Shown here: one piece after another, positions 1 to 10,369 of the stretch | Position numbering within the stretch: position 1 is the stretch's first letter | How the letters are laid out: the number at the start of each line of letters is the position of its first letter | Assembly (NCBI GenBank): GCA_011032825.1 | Contig: JAADJZ010000002.1 | Span: 744,001-808,000 of the forward strand | Length of the DNA: 64,000 bases | From: Massariosphaeria phaeospora | Taxonomy: Eukaryota; Ascomycota; Dothideomycetes; Pleosporales | Reading direction: 5' to 3' | The notes under the pieces: model-generated | Database searches by the model: none | What the model was told of the DNA's origin: nothing | What the model saw: only the letters and a program-made list of their open reading frames with translations | Position numbers and translations under genes: made by a program

Positions 1-801
1 GAGGGCAGAGGCAACAGTGGGAGATTTGGCGCGTTACATGACGTTATCCCCACATTTGAGTATGTACTCAATGCGTACGAGCAGCTTGCGCAGCAATATG
101 AGGCCGTTGATTACAACGAGGCGGACTCGCCAGAGGATCATCTCGCTATCAATGTACGGGCAGCGTGGCAGAAGCTTCAAAAGTACTGGGGAAAGCTTGA
201 CGACTCGCCGGCGTACTACGCCGCCACAGTACTACACCCAAATACGAAGTTCTACTGCCAAAACTCATGGGCAGATCAACCGGCCTGGATTGCCTCATCA
301 GATGCCGCTTTTCAGGCGCTGTGGAGTGAGTATAAACCGGATACCCGGGAGGAGATTCGCCCCCGTAAGAAACTCAAGGTCTCCAATATCCAGGCAAGCA
401 TTGATCTCTTCACAAATCTAGTACAAAACCGAGCCACCGTGGATAGCAACGACGAGTTTGAGCTATGGAGAAAGGAACCGCAGCTCCCATCAGATCACCC
501 ACACTCTATTGATCCGATAGCCTACTGGATAGGCATGAAAACGCTATATCCTCATCTCAGCCAGCTAGCTATTGACGTATTATCTATCCCAGCATCTAGC
601 TGCGAGTGTGAACGTATGTTTAGCGAGGTCGGCGATCTCCTAGAGCCTAAACGTCGGGCTCTATCTTCTCAGTTACTCGCGGCAATTCACTGTGTACGTT
701 GCTAGCTACGCCATGGCTTCAAAGATAAGGGGACTACTACGCTTACTGAAGAGGCAATCGATCAATTGTACAGCATATGGGACTGGGTGGAGATTGCCTA
801 G
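1..801 (+). pseudogene. hAT transposase, C-terminal part, one internal TAG
   Basis: The frame is open from base 1 to 702, has one TAG at 703-705, and continues in frame to a natural stop at 799-801. It contains the hAT C-terminal dimerisation domain: YPHLSQLAIDVLSIPASSCE, then CERMFSEVGDLLEP and KRRALSS, the hallmark of the family. The TAG sits just after the CVRC segment and before LRHGFK, where this family usually has Trp, so a TGG to TAG change (CpA to TpA on the other strand) is the simplest cause. Apart from this stop the visible 267 codons are clean, so this copy is much better preserved than copy 2. Catalytic N-terminal residues are off the left edge. The product would bind element ends and cut and paste them in the nucleus. 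It is paralogous to, not identical with, copy 2. Confidence 0.85.
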
Positions 802-1029
802 CAAACCTTATACAAATATAACCTTACTCCTCTCCGCTAGCAATCTCTCTATTGACTGTACAGTTAATCTCTCTATTTAGTATACAGTTTGCCAATCAAT
901 TCACAATCAACCAATCTGATCTCAATCAAGTTGAGAGCTCCGAGACTACCAAATCAATCAATTCAATCTACTCTCCAGAAAATCGCCACCCAAATCAAGT
1001 GGGGGGACCCTACTTGATTGATTTGATTG
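1..1029 (+). mobile_element. hAT transposon copy 1, 3' part (cut by window edge)
   Basis: Right part of a class II hAT element. It holds the C-terminal transposase frame (1-801), then about 230 bp of AT-rich non-coding DNA rich in CAATCA/TGATTG words, ending in GATTGATTTGATTG near 1029. That end, reverse-complemented, resembles both ends of hAT copy 2 (CAATCAA.. followed by an AATCAA word), so I place the terminal inverted repeat there. The 5' end and left target duplication lie outside the window. The exact right border is uncertain by a few bases; the next 8 bases would be the target duplication but cannot be checked. Confidence 0.75.
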
Positions 1030-1978
1030 ATAGCAACTGTGATAGCCGGAGGAGGGCGACTGTTTGCGTCAATCCACCGTAGCTGGTACTTTACTTCAGT
1101 CTTTATATCACGAAGGATCCTGATTGTTCGCTCCACACTTGTTCACTGATCCAGTATCTACTCGAAAACGCTCCGACCAGAGGCCGAGGTCACGAATTTG
1201 CGATCATGGGGATTCCCGAGACTGGTACATTGACCCTAACTATCATATTATTCAGTATCATTCTGATGTGTATGATGCAGATCCGACGGAACCGAAAGCC
1301 TCCAACTCGCCCGCTACGCGAAGTGTTCCAGACAATGAACCTGCTACAGGAGAGTCGTCCAAAGACGCCCTGGACCCCAGCCTGTCCTTCAAGGAGCTCT
1401 TGTTACATCTCGGCAGTATCTCGACATGTCTCGCCTTAATTGGAGTCAATGCCAAGGCATATTACTGGGCAGACTTTGGTACTCAAGGGCCGAAAATATA
1501 CGGAGACCATCTAGGTTTACTTTCGCAAAATGTCGTCTTCAAATACCTTCAATTCCTGGCCAAATTCCATGAGCTTTTGTTGTTGTTATCAATGTCGTAC
1601 ATCGTAGTTTATAGGCTACAGCATCATCTTCTCAATGATGGATTGCCGTTTGGTTTCTTGGATGCTCCACATCAAATAAGCGCCGGTGGTGGCGATTTGT
1701 TATGGAGTCTGGCCTTTTGGAAGGCTACCTCATCATCGTCACGATCCGGTTGTGTGCTTGGGATGAGTCTGTTGTTCGGCACAGTTATATCCGTATCTCT
1801 GGGTCCATCTTCAGCGATTGCCTTAATTCCCTCGCTAGACTGGTGGGATAGTGGGAGGCTGTCGAGCGCGAACGCCACGAGAGTCTATTATGTTGACTAT
1901 CCAGCAAACCATCGCGGCACGAAACCCTGGCCGACAACCGATTTTCCAATGGACGACGATGTTGACCACAGTTGTCAA
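1030..1978 (+). pseudogene. membrane protein gene, 5' fragment, broken by hAT copy 2
   Basis: A frame running from about 1124 to 1978 encodes a plausible multi-pass membrane protein: a hydrophobic stretch LLHLGSISTCLALIG, a second around residues 135-160, and a third segment ending GPSSAIALIPSLDWWD, a pattern common in fungal-specific multi-TM glycoproteins whose function is unknown. The frame has no ATG before the hydrophobic part and an in-frame stop lies just upstream of 1124, so the true 5' end is in another exon or was lost when hAT copy 1 landed upstream (its border is at about 1029). The frame runs into the inverted repeat of copy 2 at 1979. The 3' half resumes at 5067. Frames of the halves differ by one base after precise excision, so an extra indel or an intron is also needed. 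Not translated as one product today. Confidence 0.65.
1971..1978. repeat. left 8-bp target site duplication of hAT copy 2
   Basis: GTTGTCAA here is repeated at 5059-5066 on the other side of the element; hAT transposases make 8-bp duplications. The shared word extends to GTTGTCAACA, so the exact phase of duplication versus inverted repeat is ambiguous by one or two bases. Confidence 0.8.
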
Positions 1979-2126
1979 CAATCAATCAGAATTGAATGAC
2001 TTGATTAACTTGATTGCAAAAATGCAAGTCAATCAATTCAAGCTTTTGTATAGTAGTTTGTTACTCAATTTAATCTACAACAGAAGACTTAATTGTGTAG
2101 ATTGACGATTTTGTCGCTGTAAAATC

Positions 2127-2237
2127 TCTGTTTACGTGACGTAACTATAATCCAACTAAAGTAAGAGGTGCCTAATAAGGTAAGCAGGCAGCACTAAACT
2201 GCTACACACATCCTTTGATCTACCTGCGCCTCTAACC
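2127..2237 (+). repeat. block similar to the copia LTR at 61897-62000
   Basis: The two segments share, in order, TTTAC.TGACGTA, CTAT.AT.CA, GTAAGAGGT, ATAAG, AGCACTA, GATCT and CTAACC or ATAACC. Most differences in the first 50 bases are transitions. It lies between the left end of hAT copy 2 and its transposase start. It may be an old LTR fragment caught in the hAT ancestor, or a shared promoter-like block. By-eye alignment only. Confidence 0.5.
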
Positions 2238-2321
2238 TTTTTAACGCTTCTAATCTAATTCTTCTATCTACCTCCGCCCACTACACGCTACGCTATTTCT
2301 ATCGCTATTAAATCTATCGCT

Positions 2322-4880
2322 ATGCCTCCCCGTGCGAAACGCGATTGCAGAGACACTAGCTCTAACAGTGCAACTGTCAACAAGCGCGCTAGAGAGTTAG
2401 CTCGCGGCACTGCAAACTAGCCTATCGAAGTAGATGCTACTTTTCAACTACCTTGCTGTCTTTCTCCTCGCAAAGCTATAGCCAACGCTTTGCAAGCTAC
2501 GCCGTTTTCGCAAGCATCTTCAGCAACACCAACGTTCGAGTCACAACTGCGCGACTCGCAGGCTGAAGCTGCAATCACACCGCCCACCGAGGGCAGCGGC
2601 GCTGCTACAATTGCTACAATAAAGGCTGGTGATAAGGCTGATAGGGACTTATTTGACGGGCGCTTTGCAGACAACTTTAACGGCATTGATTAGACTCGAT
2701 TGCCGGGCTTCATGAAGCCACTAGCGACGCAGAAGCAGAAGAAAAGCTGGATCTATCGCCATGGCTATCGCGTCGCTCTAATTCGCGACCCGCAAAGAAT
2801 CTAGTTCGTTTGCAAGTATTGCCACCTGCACAAGACTATCGACCTAGGTGGCAGCAGTCTCTTCGACGTAACGCGAGCAACGACAGCAGCGAGCGCTCAT
2901 CTCTATCAACTAACTCGTAGCCATGGCTACTACAAGGACGGCAAGAGGCTGCTGCTAAAAGCTAGGCAGCGTTCACTAGCTCAGATGCTCGCCGCTAGTG
3001 TCGAGGTTGAACAGAGCGCTGCCAATGCGATAGGAAATTTCAACGTACAGCGCTTTCGACTCGCTGCAGTGCTATAGCTTGTCGACAACAATTACCCACT
3101 CCGCGAGTTCAAAACTCTAGCTTTCTGAGCTATGATTGAGTTTGCCAACCTAGAGGCAGAAGCAGCGCTTTAGGCAAGCCATGTAAGCGTGTCAACCTTT
3201 GTTATGAAGCTATTCCACTTTATGCAGCCTAGGGTTGTTGAGGCCTTGTTAGCTGCTGTTAGCAAAGTCTACGTAAGCTTTGACAGCTAGACTACAAAGG
3301 GCGGCAAACGCGGTTTCTTCGGTATTATCGCCCACTTTGCTGACGCAGCCGGAGTAATCAGAGACTTGCCTATTAATCTACCTCAATTGCAGGGCTCTCA
3401 TTCGAGTGAGCGGATTGCTGAGACTGTCAAGCGCACGCTTGAGACATACGGGATCTTTCCATCTAAGCTAGGTTACTTCGTACTTGATAACGCTACCAAC
3501 AACGACACTGCTGTCGCCGCAATTGCACGCCTTTACGACTTCAACGCTGCCTATCGTCGCCTCCGCTGCGGTCCTCACACGCTCAATCTCATCGGCCAGG
3601 TTATCATATTTGGCAAGAACAAAGAGGCGTACGACAACGCGGCTGAAGAGCATGCTAGCGAGCAGGCGTTCATGGCACAGTGGCGCCGCGATGGCCCTTT
3701 AGGCGTCCTTATGGACGTGATCAACTATATCAAAACGCCGCAACAGTACGAGCTTTTTGCAGACTTTCAGCGCCTCGCCAACCGAGCGCTACCTACGCAC
3801 GATCGACTCAAAATACTCGAGCCTGTTAAGCCTGTCGTCACACGTTGGAACTCGTTCTACTGCTCATTTGAGCGCGCTGCTCACCTCCACGCTGCCTACG
3901 ACTTATACGCAAGCCACCATATCCGCGCAATCGCTGCGGCCGACGCGCACGCAATTTCAAAAGGAAACAAGCTACCAGACGCGCCAGCTTGGATGAGATC
4001 AGACGGCTTATCAGCAGGCGACTGGGCCGTGATCACGCAGTACATGGAGGCACTGAAACCGCTCAAACACGCTACCGAGCGCCTCGAAGGTCGCGGCAAA
4101 ACTAGCAACTTTGGCGCTATCTACGAAATTATTCCAGTCTTTGAGTACCTACTCAGCTCGCTCGAATTAATCGCGTCGCCGTACGCGCATGTCAACTTCA
4201 ACGCTCACGCCGAAGCTCCTGAAGACCACCTCCCAATCAATATAAAAGCTGCCTAGCACAAGGCTAATAAGTACTACGGCAAGCTCGACTTGTCACCTGT
4301 CTACTATGCTGCAGTTTGCCTCCACCCGTACTATAAGTACTACTGTAACAACAGCTAGCGAGACAAAGCTAGCTAGCTTGACGCTGCAAACGCTGGCTTT
4401 TAGCAACTTTAGGCAGAGTATAAGCCGCTGCAGGTGCCTCCAGCTCGCCCAAAAACGATGGCTCCAAGCAGTATAGATGAGGCAATCAGCGCCTTTGTGG
4501 ACGGTGGCAGCGCTAATGTCAGCGACATTGATGAGTTCGAACGCTGAAAGAAATACGAGCCTAAATGGACGAAAGAGCAATACCTGGAAGAAAGCAATCC
4601 AGTCAAATACTAGATAAAGCTTCGGCAAAAATACCCCAACTTAGCGCAGTTTGCTATCGATATTATGACAATTCTAGCTTCGAGTTGCGATTGTGAGCGA
4701 ATGTTCAGCGAGCTTAGCAACCTCCTTAAGCCTAAAAGACGGGCGATTGGATCAGAGCTCTTGGCGGCTATCCAATTGGTGAGATCGTAGTCAAAAGCTG
4801 GATTTGACCTACCTCCGGATAGGCTAGATCACGATGTAACTAATAAGCAACTCATTGAAGAGTATCATGTATGCGAGTAG
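2322..4880 (+). pseudogene. hAT transposase with BED-type finger, 15 in-frame stops
   Basis: One frame of 853 codons from ATG 2322 to TAG 4878-4880. N-terminal part: a CKYC pair followed by paired histidines, a BED-type zinc finger. Middle: a VSFDS(stop)TTKGG motif, matching the DxWT block of hAT transposases, and FVLDNATNNDTAVAA, the second acidic block. C-terminal: the dimerisation domain with ASSCDCERMFSELSNLLKPK. Internal stops start at 2418, 2691, 2802, 3075, 3126, 3171, 3288, 4254, 4356, 4374, 4401, 4410, 4545, 4611 and 4788: 13 TAG, 2 TGA, no TAA. Where copy 1 can be aligned, six of these face Trp and one faces Gln. TGG or CAG to TAG are both CpA to TpA changes, the RIP preference. No shift of frame was seen over 2.5 kb, so decay came from directed point mutation, not random indels. 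Surviving TGG codons show that conversion was partial. Confidence 0.9.
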
Positions 4881-5058
4881 GAAACTTTGACTAATTAATC
4901 AGTATAAAAACTAAGCTTTTAAGCATTCAATTCATCAATCTTCAATCAAGTTGCAAGTCAATCCGCTCCTAGACCTCACCAATTCAATCAAGCCAATTAG
5001 AGCTAGCTTACGACTTCAATCAAGCCAATTACGGCGCCCTCGATTGATTAAATTGATT

Positions 5059-5066
5059 GTTGTCAA
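5059..5066. repeat. right 8-bp target site duplication of hAT copy 2
   Basis: GTTGTCAA, the same as 1971-1978. See the left copy. Confidence 0.8.
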
Positions 5067-6657
5067 CATTGTTGACAAGGACTGCGCTCATCCTTGGACC
5101 TACCGTTCTGGTTGTCCCAATGCAGGCTCTGAGGAGATCTATGCTTGGTTAATTGGGAGAACTACACCCGCAGCACCTGCAGAGTTGACCTTTGCGGAAA
5201 CACACACGACTTCTCAACGCATGCTACGATCACTTCCACTACAGCCAGGGACGGGGGCTCGCGAGAAAACCCTGGGACGCACGGTAACAACAGCCACTAC
5301 TGCTCTCAGCGCGTGTGCTATAGAAGGCTACTGGCATTATCTCCAAAACTCCGATTCTAATTCCAACAACATACTACGTCCAGGTTATGAGTCCACTTTA
5401 GACTCTTCGGTCTTTGAGCCATTAGTCTACACACACTGTGCTCCCCATATTTACAATGGCTCGAATGATCCCTCAATCGACGGGATGGATATACCATGGC
5501 TCGATAAAGGCATCTTCCCGACTATACACCCTGCCGAGAACGAAACGCTGCTCAAAAATCTCTCTGATGGAAAACATCGGTTCGAATGGAAGCAAGTCCT
5601 GAACTATACAGCCGTGTCACAATTTGTTGTGCCTTTCGAAGCTTTCACCAAGCAAAACGAAAGCCGGACACAAGGGTCCATCCTTATTGTCTGTGCCGTT
5701 GACGCTCGGTGGTTATCCACCGCAATCAGTACCCAACCCCGAGTCTCGGCTAGGATCGAGACCAACGTCACAGATCTAAGTATATTCGACAAAGATAAGC
5801 TTCGTGCGTCTTCTACCAAACGAGCAAATGAGGGCCTTTCACTTGATCTCGGAATCGCACCAGACCGCATCATGCTACCAGAAAAATGGCTAAATTCTCT
5901 CACGGCCGCCCATGACTCTGTGAATAACACACGGTATTCCGGTATGGATAAGATTCTTGCAGCACTAACCGTACAAAGCCCGCGTAGCAACCATACACAT
6001 TTCTCTCCCAAATCGCATTCAAGCATCGTACCTGTCGACTCCGATGAATTTCAGGACTATCTCTACCAGGTTACGACCCTCTTGAGCACTTTAGTGGGCG
6101 CCTCTATCGCCGACGGCTTAGCTCGATATACTCTCCTCAGATGGTCGCCAGTGCTCGAAGTCTCCGGAGTAGATTCTCAGAGCAATGAATACCTTCCACT
6201 CAGCTCTACGGGGCGTCGTTTGACGTCTGATGAAGTCTGGAGTCAATCGTCCAAAAAATCGGCTTTTTGGGTCGAGTTCCACGAGACACGTTACGGATAC
6301 GGATTCGGAATATCCCCACGAACTTCCGGAACGTCACTGAAGATTGCCATAACGGTCCTGGGCACTTATTGTCTGATAGTTCTCTCGCATTGTCTTATGA
6401 TTCTTGTCAAACGGTGGCGCAAGAAGTACGTGCGAAATGAGTCATGGAACCACCTTTATGGGCTTATTGCGTTGGCCGCCACTTCCGATCGGTCACGATA
6501 CCTGCAAGGCTCAGGCACAGGCATCAAAGAAACGAATATGTATACCTTGCTCGTAAAGATTCGTGAATCGCTTGATGGCGGAGTCACTTTGGTGTTTGGT
6601 CGGAAAGGAGACGAGGACTCGTTGAACAAAGTTGTACGTGGACAGAAACATGATTAG
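5067..6657 (+). pseudogene. membrane protein gene, 3' fragment, broken by hAT copy 2
   Basis: This frame continues the gene split at 1978. It starts directly after the right target duplication (VDKDCAHPWTYRSGCPNAG) and runs uninterrupted to TAG 6655-6657. The first 440 residues look extracytoplasmic: several N-glycosylation sequons (NGS, NYT, NES, NVT, NNT) and scattered Cys. Near the end is one strong membrane span, ITVLGTYCLIVLSHCLMIL, followed by a basic cytoplasmic stretch (KRWRKK) and a soluble tail with SWNHLYGLIALAATS, a feature of a fungal family of large multi-TM proteins with no assigned role. No ATG of its own is convincing; the start of the open frame upstream of 5059 is transposon DNA. 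No stop has yet accumulated here, so the insertion could be recent, or selection may have ended recently. Assignment of both halves to one gene rests on the target duplication and family resemblance. Confidence 0.7.
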
Positions 6658-6723
6658 GACGTAGGAATCGGAGTTAGTGCATATTTCGTTTCTACTTTAT
6701 CCGTATTCATGTACTGATATTCA

Positions 6724-7842
6724 TCACAGCCTCGCCTCTGTCCCCATTGCGCCTTCCCAGCTCTCTTTTCCTTTGAAGAATTGCACTTTACGCCCCTGAT
6801 GTCGTCGCTTCAGCCAGTCTTTGGTACTTTCCTCCACCTCATCGGCACCGTTGTGTTCTATCGCATCCACCAGCCCCCCTTCGAGCCTTCGCATCTTCAC
6901 TTCATGTTCGGGACGCGAGAAATATACCAAACTATACCGCACCATATCCTCTTGTCTCCCCGGTGGCGCTACGACGCGATGCAGATTACTCCTCAGAATA
7001 CCGGCACTGAATTTCACCATCGCGTCACCAAGATTGATGATCGCGCACCCGGGCATTGGGCGCACGTACACCCAGTCGGATGTTCCAGGAAGCAAGACTT
7101 GAAGACCGCCAATTCGATTGAAAAGTATGGTGAGCGAACCGAAATCGGTGTGCTCTCCTAGCGAAAGAGAACGTTCCGATATTGGTTGTGGCGGCGCGCG
7201 AATAAAACGAATGTGACAACCCGAGGATGAAGCAATGCGATGAAGATCTGTAAAGCTTGAGGCGGGAAGCTTGAGGGATGAAGCCAATGAACTAAAAAGC
7301 GTTGTAAGGATCTTGTTGTTTGCTTGAACATAGGACGCTGAGCCCTTGCGATTGTTGTTTATCACGTCTGGCGCAGGGATACGGTCGCTGAGGGAAAGCA
7401 AGTCGTCTTTGGATATCTAATGTTTGCGTAAGTCCGATTCTGACTGCTTGAATTGGAGGTGCAGTACGTTGTATATTTCGTTCTTGTCTTTCGTCCCCTT
7501 TCCATCAATCACCTCCGCACCGATGCCTTTGTACCCAAAGTAACTGCCTTGAGCTGCAAAATCGTACTTTAATTTTTCTTCAACTGGCAAGCCATAAAAC
7601 TCCTCCATCAAGTCAAACATATCGTTGGCGCCGTCCAGCAGTTCTTCACCCTCCGCACAACCCCTCATGTCTAGGTAGAAGAACCCCAAAGACTTGCTTG
7701 CCTCAAAAAAGCGCGCTTTCTCCTCTGCATCTTCCGCGACGAGCTTGTTCAAGCTCAGTGTAACGAGCGGCGCCGTGGGAACGTCGTCGGGAAACGAGTC
7801 AAAAAAGTGCATCGTCTTTGCAGTCATATCTGGTGAGGTCAT
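6724..7842 (-). CDS. 2-oxoglutarate/Fe(II)-dependent dioxygenase (isopenicillin N synthase-like)
   Basis: Two exons, 7842-7468 and 7416-6724, joined across a 51 bp GT-AG intron, give 355 residues, normal for the family. N-terminal DIOX_N-type region: PLVTLSLNKL and SLGFFYLDMRG. The catalytic jelly roll has the iron ligands H-x-D in LGEHTDFGSLTILF and the distal His in NLHRVVAPP, and the 2OG-binding Arg in RYSLVYFSRP. Such enzymes use 2-oxoglutarate and O2 to hydroxylate, desaturate or close rings in small molecules; the substrate cannot be told from sequence. No signal peptide, so probably cytosolic. It is transcribed away from the MFS permease at 8363 with about 520 bp between the starts, so both may share control, for instance for uptake and first oxidation of a metabolite. 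Confidence 0.88.
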
Positions 7843-8362
7843 CGACTCCAGCGCAGGCGGTGAAGAAGCCGGTTTTGCACTTCGTTAGAACTCTAGCCAC
7901 CAACTCTACCTTATCAGTCCTACGCAGCATGTCATTCGGGTGCAAACTACCGTTAACCAGGAAACATAAACGCGTCAAAACTGTTACCGAGGGACGATCG
8001 CATGCTCACCAGACATATCGAAGGATTTAGGGGTGGTGTTTCTATTGGTGGATACTCGCGGACATAACACGTTTGGGAGGATGAAGCCAAGTTTTGGAGA
8101 AGTTACATGGACCAGTGGCCAGCCAAGTCCTTGGCGGTGGTTGCTTGTGGGGTAACACAACGTTTTCCTCTGGAGACCCCGCATTTGCGGCTCGGTAAGT
8201 GTGATGAGAGCAGCGGCAGCTTTCTATGGCATAGACTCGGATGTAAGTACATATTCTGCATTCTCTGCTTGTCTTAAATGTCAGAGCAATTGCTTGAATC
8301 AGACCAACCTTTCTGGCTTTATCATTTTTTATTGACTGTTCAAATCGATCGTCTTCTTCATC
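7843..8362. promoter_or_regulatory. shared divergent promoter region, oxygenase / MFS permease
   Basis: 520 bp between two divergent start codons. I see no canonical TATA box or repeated operator. The stretch before 8363 is pyrimidine-rich, as often seen at fungal 5' UTRs. Confidence 0.4.
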
Positions 8363-10006
8363 ATGTCCCACGAGAAGGCGGAAGCCGTCGAGGAGGTCGA
8401 GCATGTAGCTCACGCTATGCAAGCTGTCGACGAGAAGACAGCTACCCATCTACAAGCCGAACTCCAAGCCTCCAAACAAGGTGGCTACATCCCTGAGACG
8501 CCTGAGGAGAAGAAGTACAGCCGTGCGCTCAACCGCAAGTTCGATTTGTACATTCTGCCGTTCTGTGTTATGATCTACATGTTTAATGGTTAGCTCAAAA
8601 TGAAAAGATCTGATTGATAAAAGTAATTAACGTCGGGAAGGTCTTGATCGTTCGAACTTGGGAAATGCACAAACCGATGGTTTTACAAAAGATCTGGGCA
8701 TGCGACCTGAAGCGATCAATCACGCGACTACGCTGTTCTTCACGACGTTCGTACCACTGCAGCCATTCTCGGCGGCACTGGGGAAAAGAGTGGGGCAGTC
8801 GACGTACTTGGGCATCATCAGTCTGGGATGGGGTATCTTGACGCTGTCGCATGCGTGGGTCAAGACCGAGAACCAGCTCATTGCGGTGCGGCTACTCATC
8901 GGCGTCTTCGAAGCTGGTTTCTACCCAACTTGCGTCTCGTTTCTCTCGCTGTTCTATCCCCGATTCGATCTTGCTTTCCGCATTGCGCTGTTCTACGGAT
9001 CATACGCTATTGCTGGTGCCTTTGGTGGCCTGATTGCTTACGGCTGTTTCCGGATTGATGGAGCCATGCATGGGTGGCAGTATCTGTTCATCATCGAGGG
9101 CGCTGCGACGATCTGCCTTGCGGTGGTGACTCCTTTCTGGTTGGCCAAGAGTCCTACCCGAGCCTGGTTCTTGAGTGAAGAAGAGAGGCAGTATGCTGAA
9201 AGGCGCATGGTGATTGATTCGGCGGCCAACCTAGACGCGAGAGTCAAGTTGTCGAAACGTGACATTGTCGAGGCGATCAAGGATTGGAAGTTGTGGGCTG
9301 TGTTACCATTCAACGTGCTGGCTAGTATCGCGCCGCAAGGGTTTACCATTTTCTTGCCCATTGTCATCAAGGTACGTTCGCCTTCGCCATCTTCGACGTT
9401 AGTGAAAAGTTGCTGACCAATATGAAGGGACTCGGGTATTCGGGCCCAACCGCGAATTTGCTGACCGTCCCGCCATACGTCGTAGGCGCAGCCATGCTCC
9501 TTCTCTTTGCCTGGTCATCCGATCGTCGCCGCGAGCGTACACTGCACATTTTGGGCGGCATCGCCCTCGTCCTGGTCGGCCTAATTCTCGCCTTCTCCCT
9601 ACCACTTTCCAACTCAGCAGCCCGCTACGGCGGCATCATGATCCTACTATCAGGCACCTTCATCGCCTCCCCAATCACCGTGGCGTGGCTCGCAGGCAAC
9701 ACACCTGAACCCGGCAAACGCGCCGTAGTGCTCGGCATCAACGGCTGGGGCAATCTCGGCGGCATCATTGGCAGCGAACTGTTCCTGGCCAGGTACAGCC
9801 CGGATTACATCTGGCCTCTGAAAGTTACGACTGGTCTCATCGCGGTTGCGTTTGTCGGGTACGCGGCGTATCACGTTGAGTTGAGGCTGTGGAACCGATA
9901 CAAGGGCAAAAAGATCGCGCAGATGACCCCAGAGGAGATCGAGGACGAAAATCGGAATGATGTGAGATACTCGGATAAGAAGTGGACGTTTGTGTATGGG
10001 ATATGA
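8363..10006 (+). CDS. MFS permease, allantoate/nicotinate (DAL5/TNA1) type
   Basis: Three exons, 8363-8588, 8641-9371 and 9428-10006, encode 511 residues with about 12 membrane spans. The N-terminal tail (about 60 residues) is hydrophilic. Spans begin at YILPFCVMIYMFNGLDRSNL, whose LDRSNLGNA signature is typical of the anion:cation symporter family (DAL5, TNA1, VHT1). Other family marks are RLLIGVFEAGFYP in span 4 and the IIGSELF region near span 11. It should import a small organic anion such as allantoate, nicotinate or a related vitamin across the plasma membrane with protons. It is divergent from the 2OG oxygenase at 6724-7842. The intron at 8589-8640 falls inside the LDRSN signature, so this splice is well fixed by conservation. 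Confidence 0.9.
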
Positions 10007-10369
10007 AGTTGGCGTGCTCCCAACAACAGGACGTTGATATAGAGCTTGCATACATGTGATGAATAGATATTTGTTTATCTCATAGTGGCGCGGTGGTTGT
10101 TCGCATGTGCCCATGAGTATGAAATGGAAGACGTCATTGTTACCATCTGTTCTAGTACCGCCAAGCCGCCTGTCAAAAGGTGCCCGACCGCACGCATTCC
10201 GACCTCATCGTTGAACCGAGGTTCCGTTTTGATGATGTCGAGATACTAAGCCTCCAGCTCATCGAAAACGTCAGTCCCACCTACATGCTGCGTTGAACCG
10301 GTCAAACATCCGAGCAGCCTCATCATCTACGGCCCGGAGACCGTACAAAGCGACTTCAGAGCTGCAAAC
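10007..10369. other. intergenic, nothing recognised
   Basis: 363 bp between the MFS gene and the small LGDP-motif gene. No RNA gene, repeat or clear promoter element was seen. Confidence 0.5.

Larger units (their letters stand above)
1979..5058 (+). mobile_element. hAT transposon copy 2, full length, RIP-mutated
   Basis: A 3080 bp element between two copies of GTTGTCAA. Its ends are short, imperfect inverted repeats: CAATCAATCAGAATTG on the left and, reverse-complemented, AATCAATTTAATCAATC on the right. It carries one transposase frame (2322-4880, plus strand) with 15 in-frame stops and no apparent frameshift. Subterminal regions (1990-2100 and 4890-5050) are dense in TCAATCAA/TTGATTGA words, the usual place for transposase binding sites. 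The 5' non-coding part also has a block (2127-2237) resembling the copia LTR found at 61.9 kb. It lies inside a membrane protein gene. It cannot move by itself, because the transposase is destroyed. Confidence 0.9.

Noticed and set aside
2322..4880. TAG read as Trp (codon reassignment) in the hAT transposase
   Set aside because: TAG also replaces Gln, ordinary host genes in the window end in TAG (for example MET3, COQ4's neighbours, VMA22), and TGG codons persist in the same frame. RIP explains it better.
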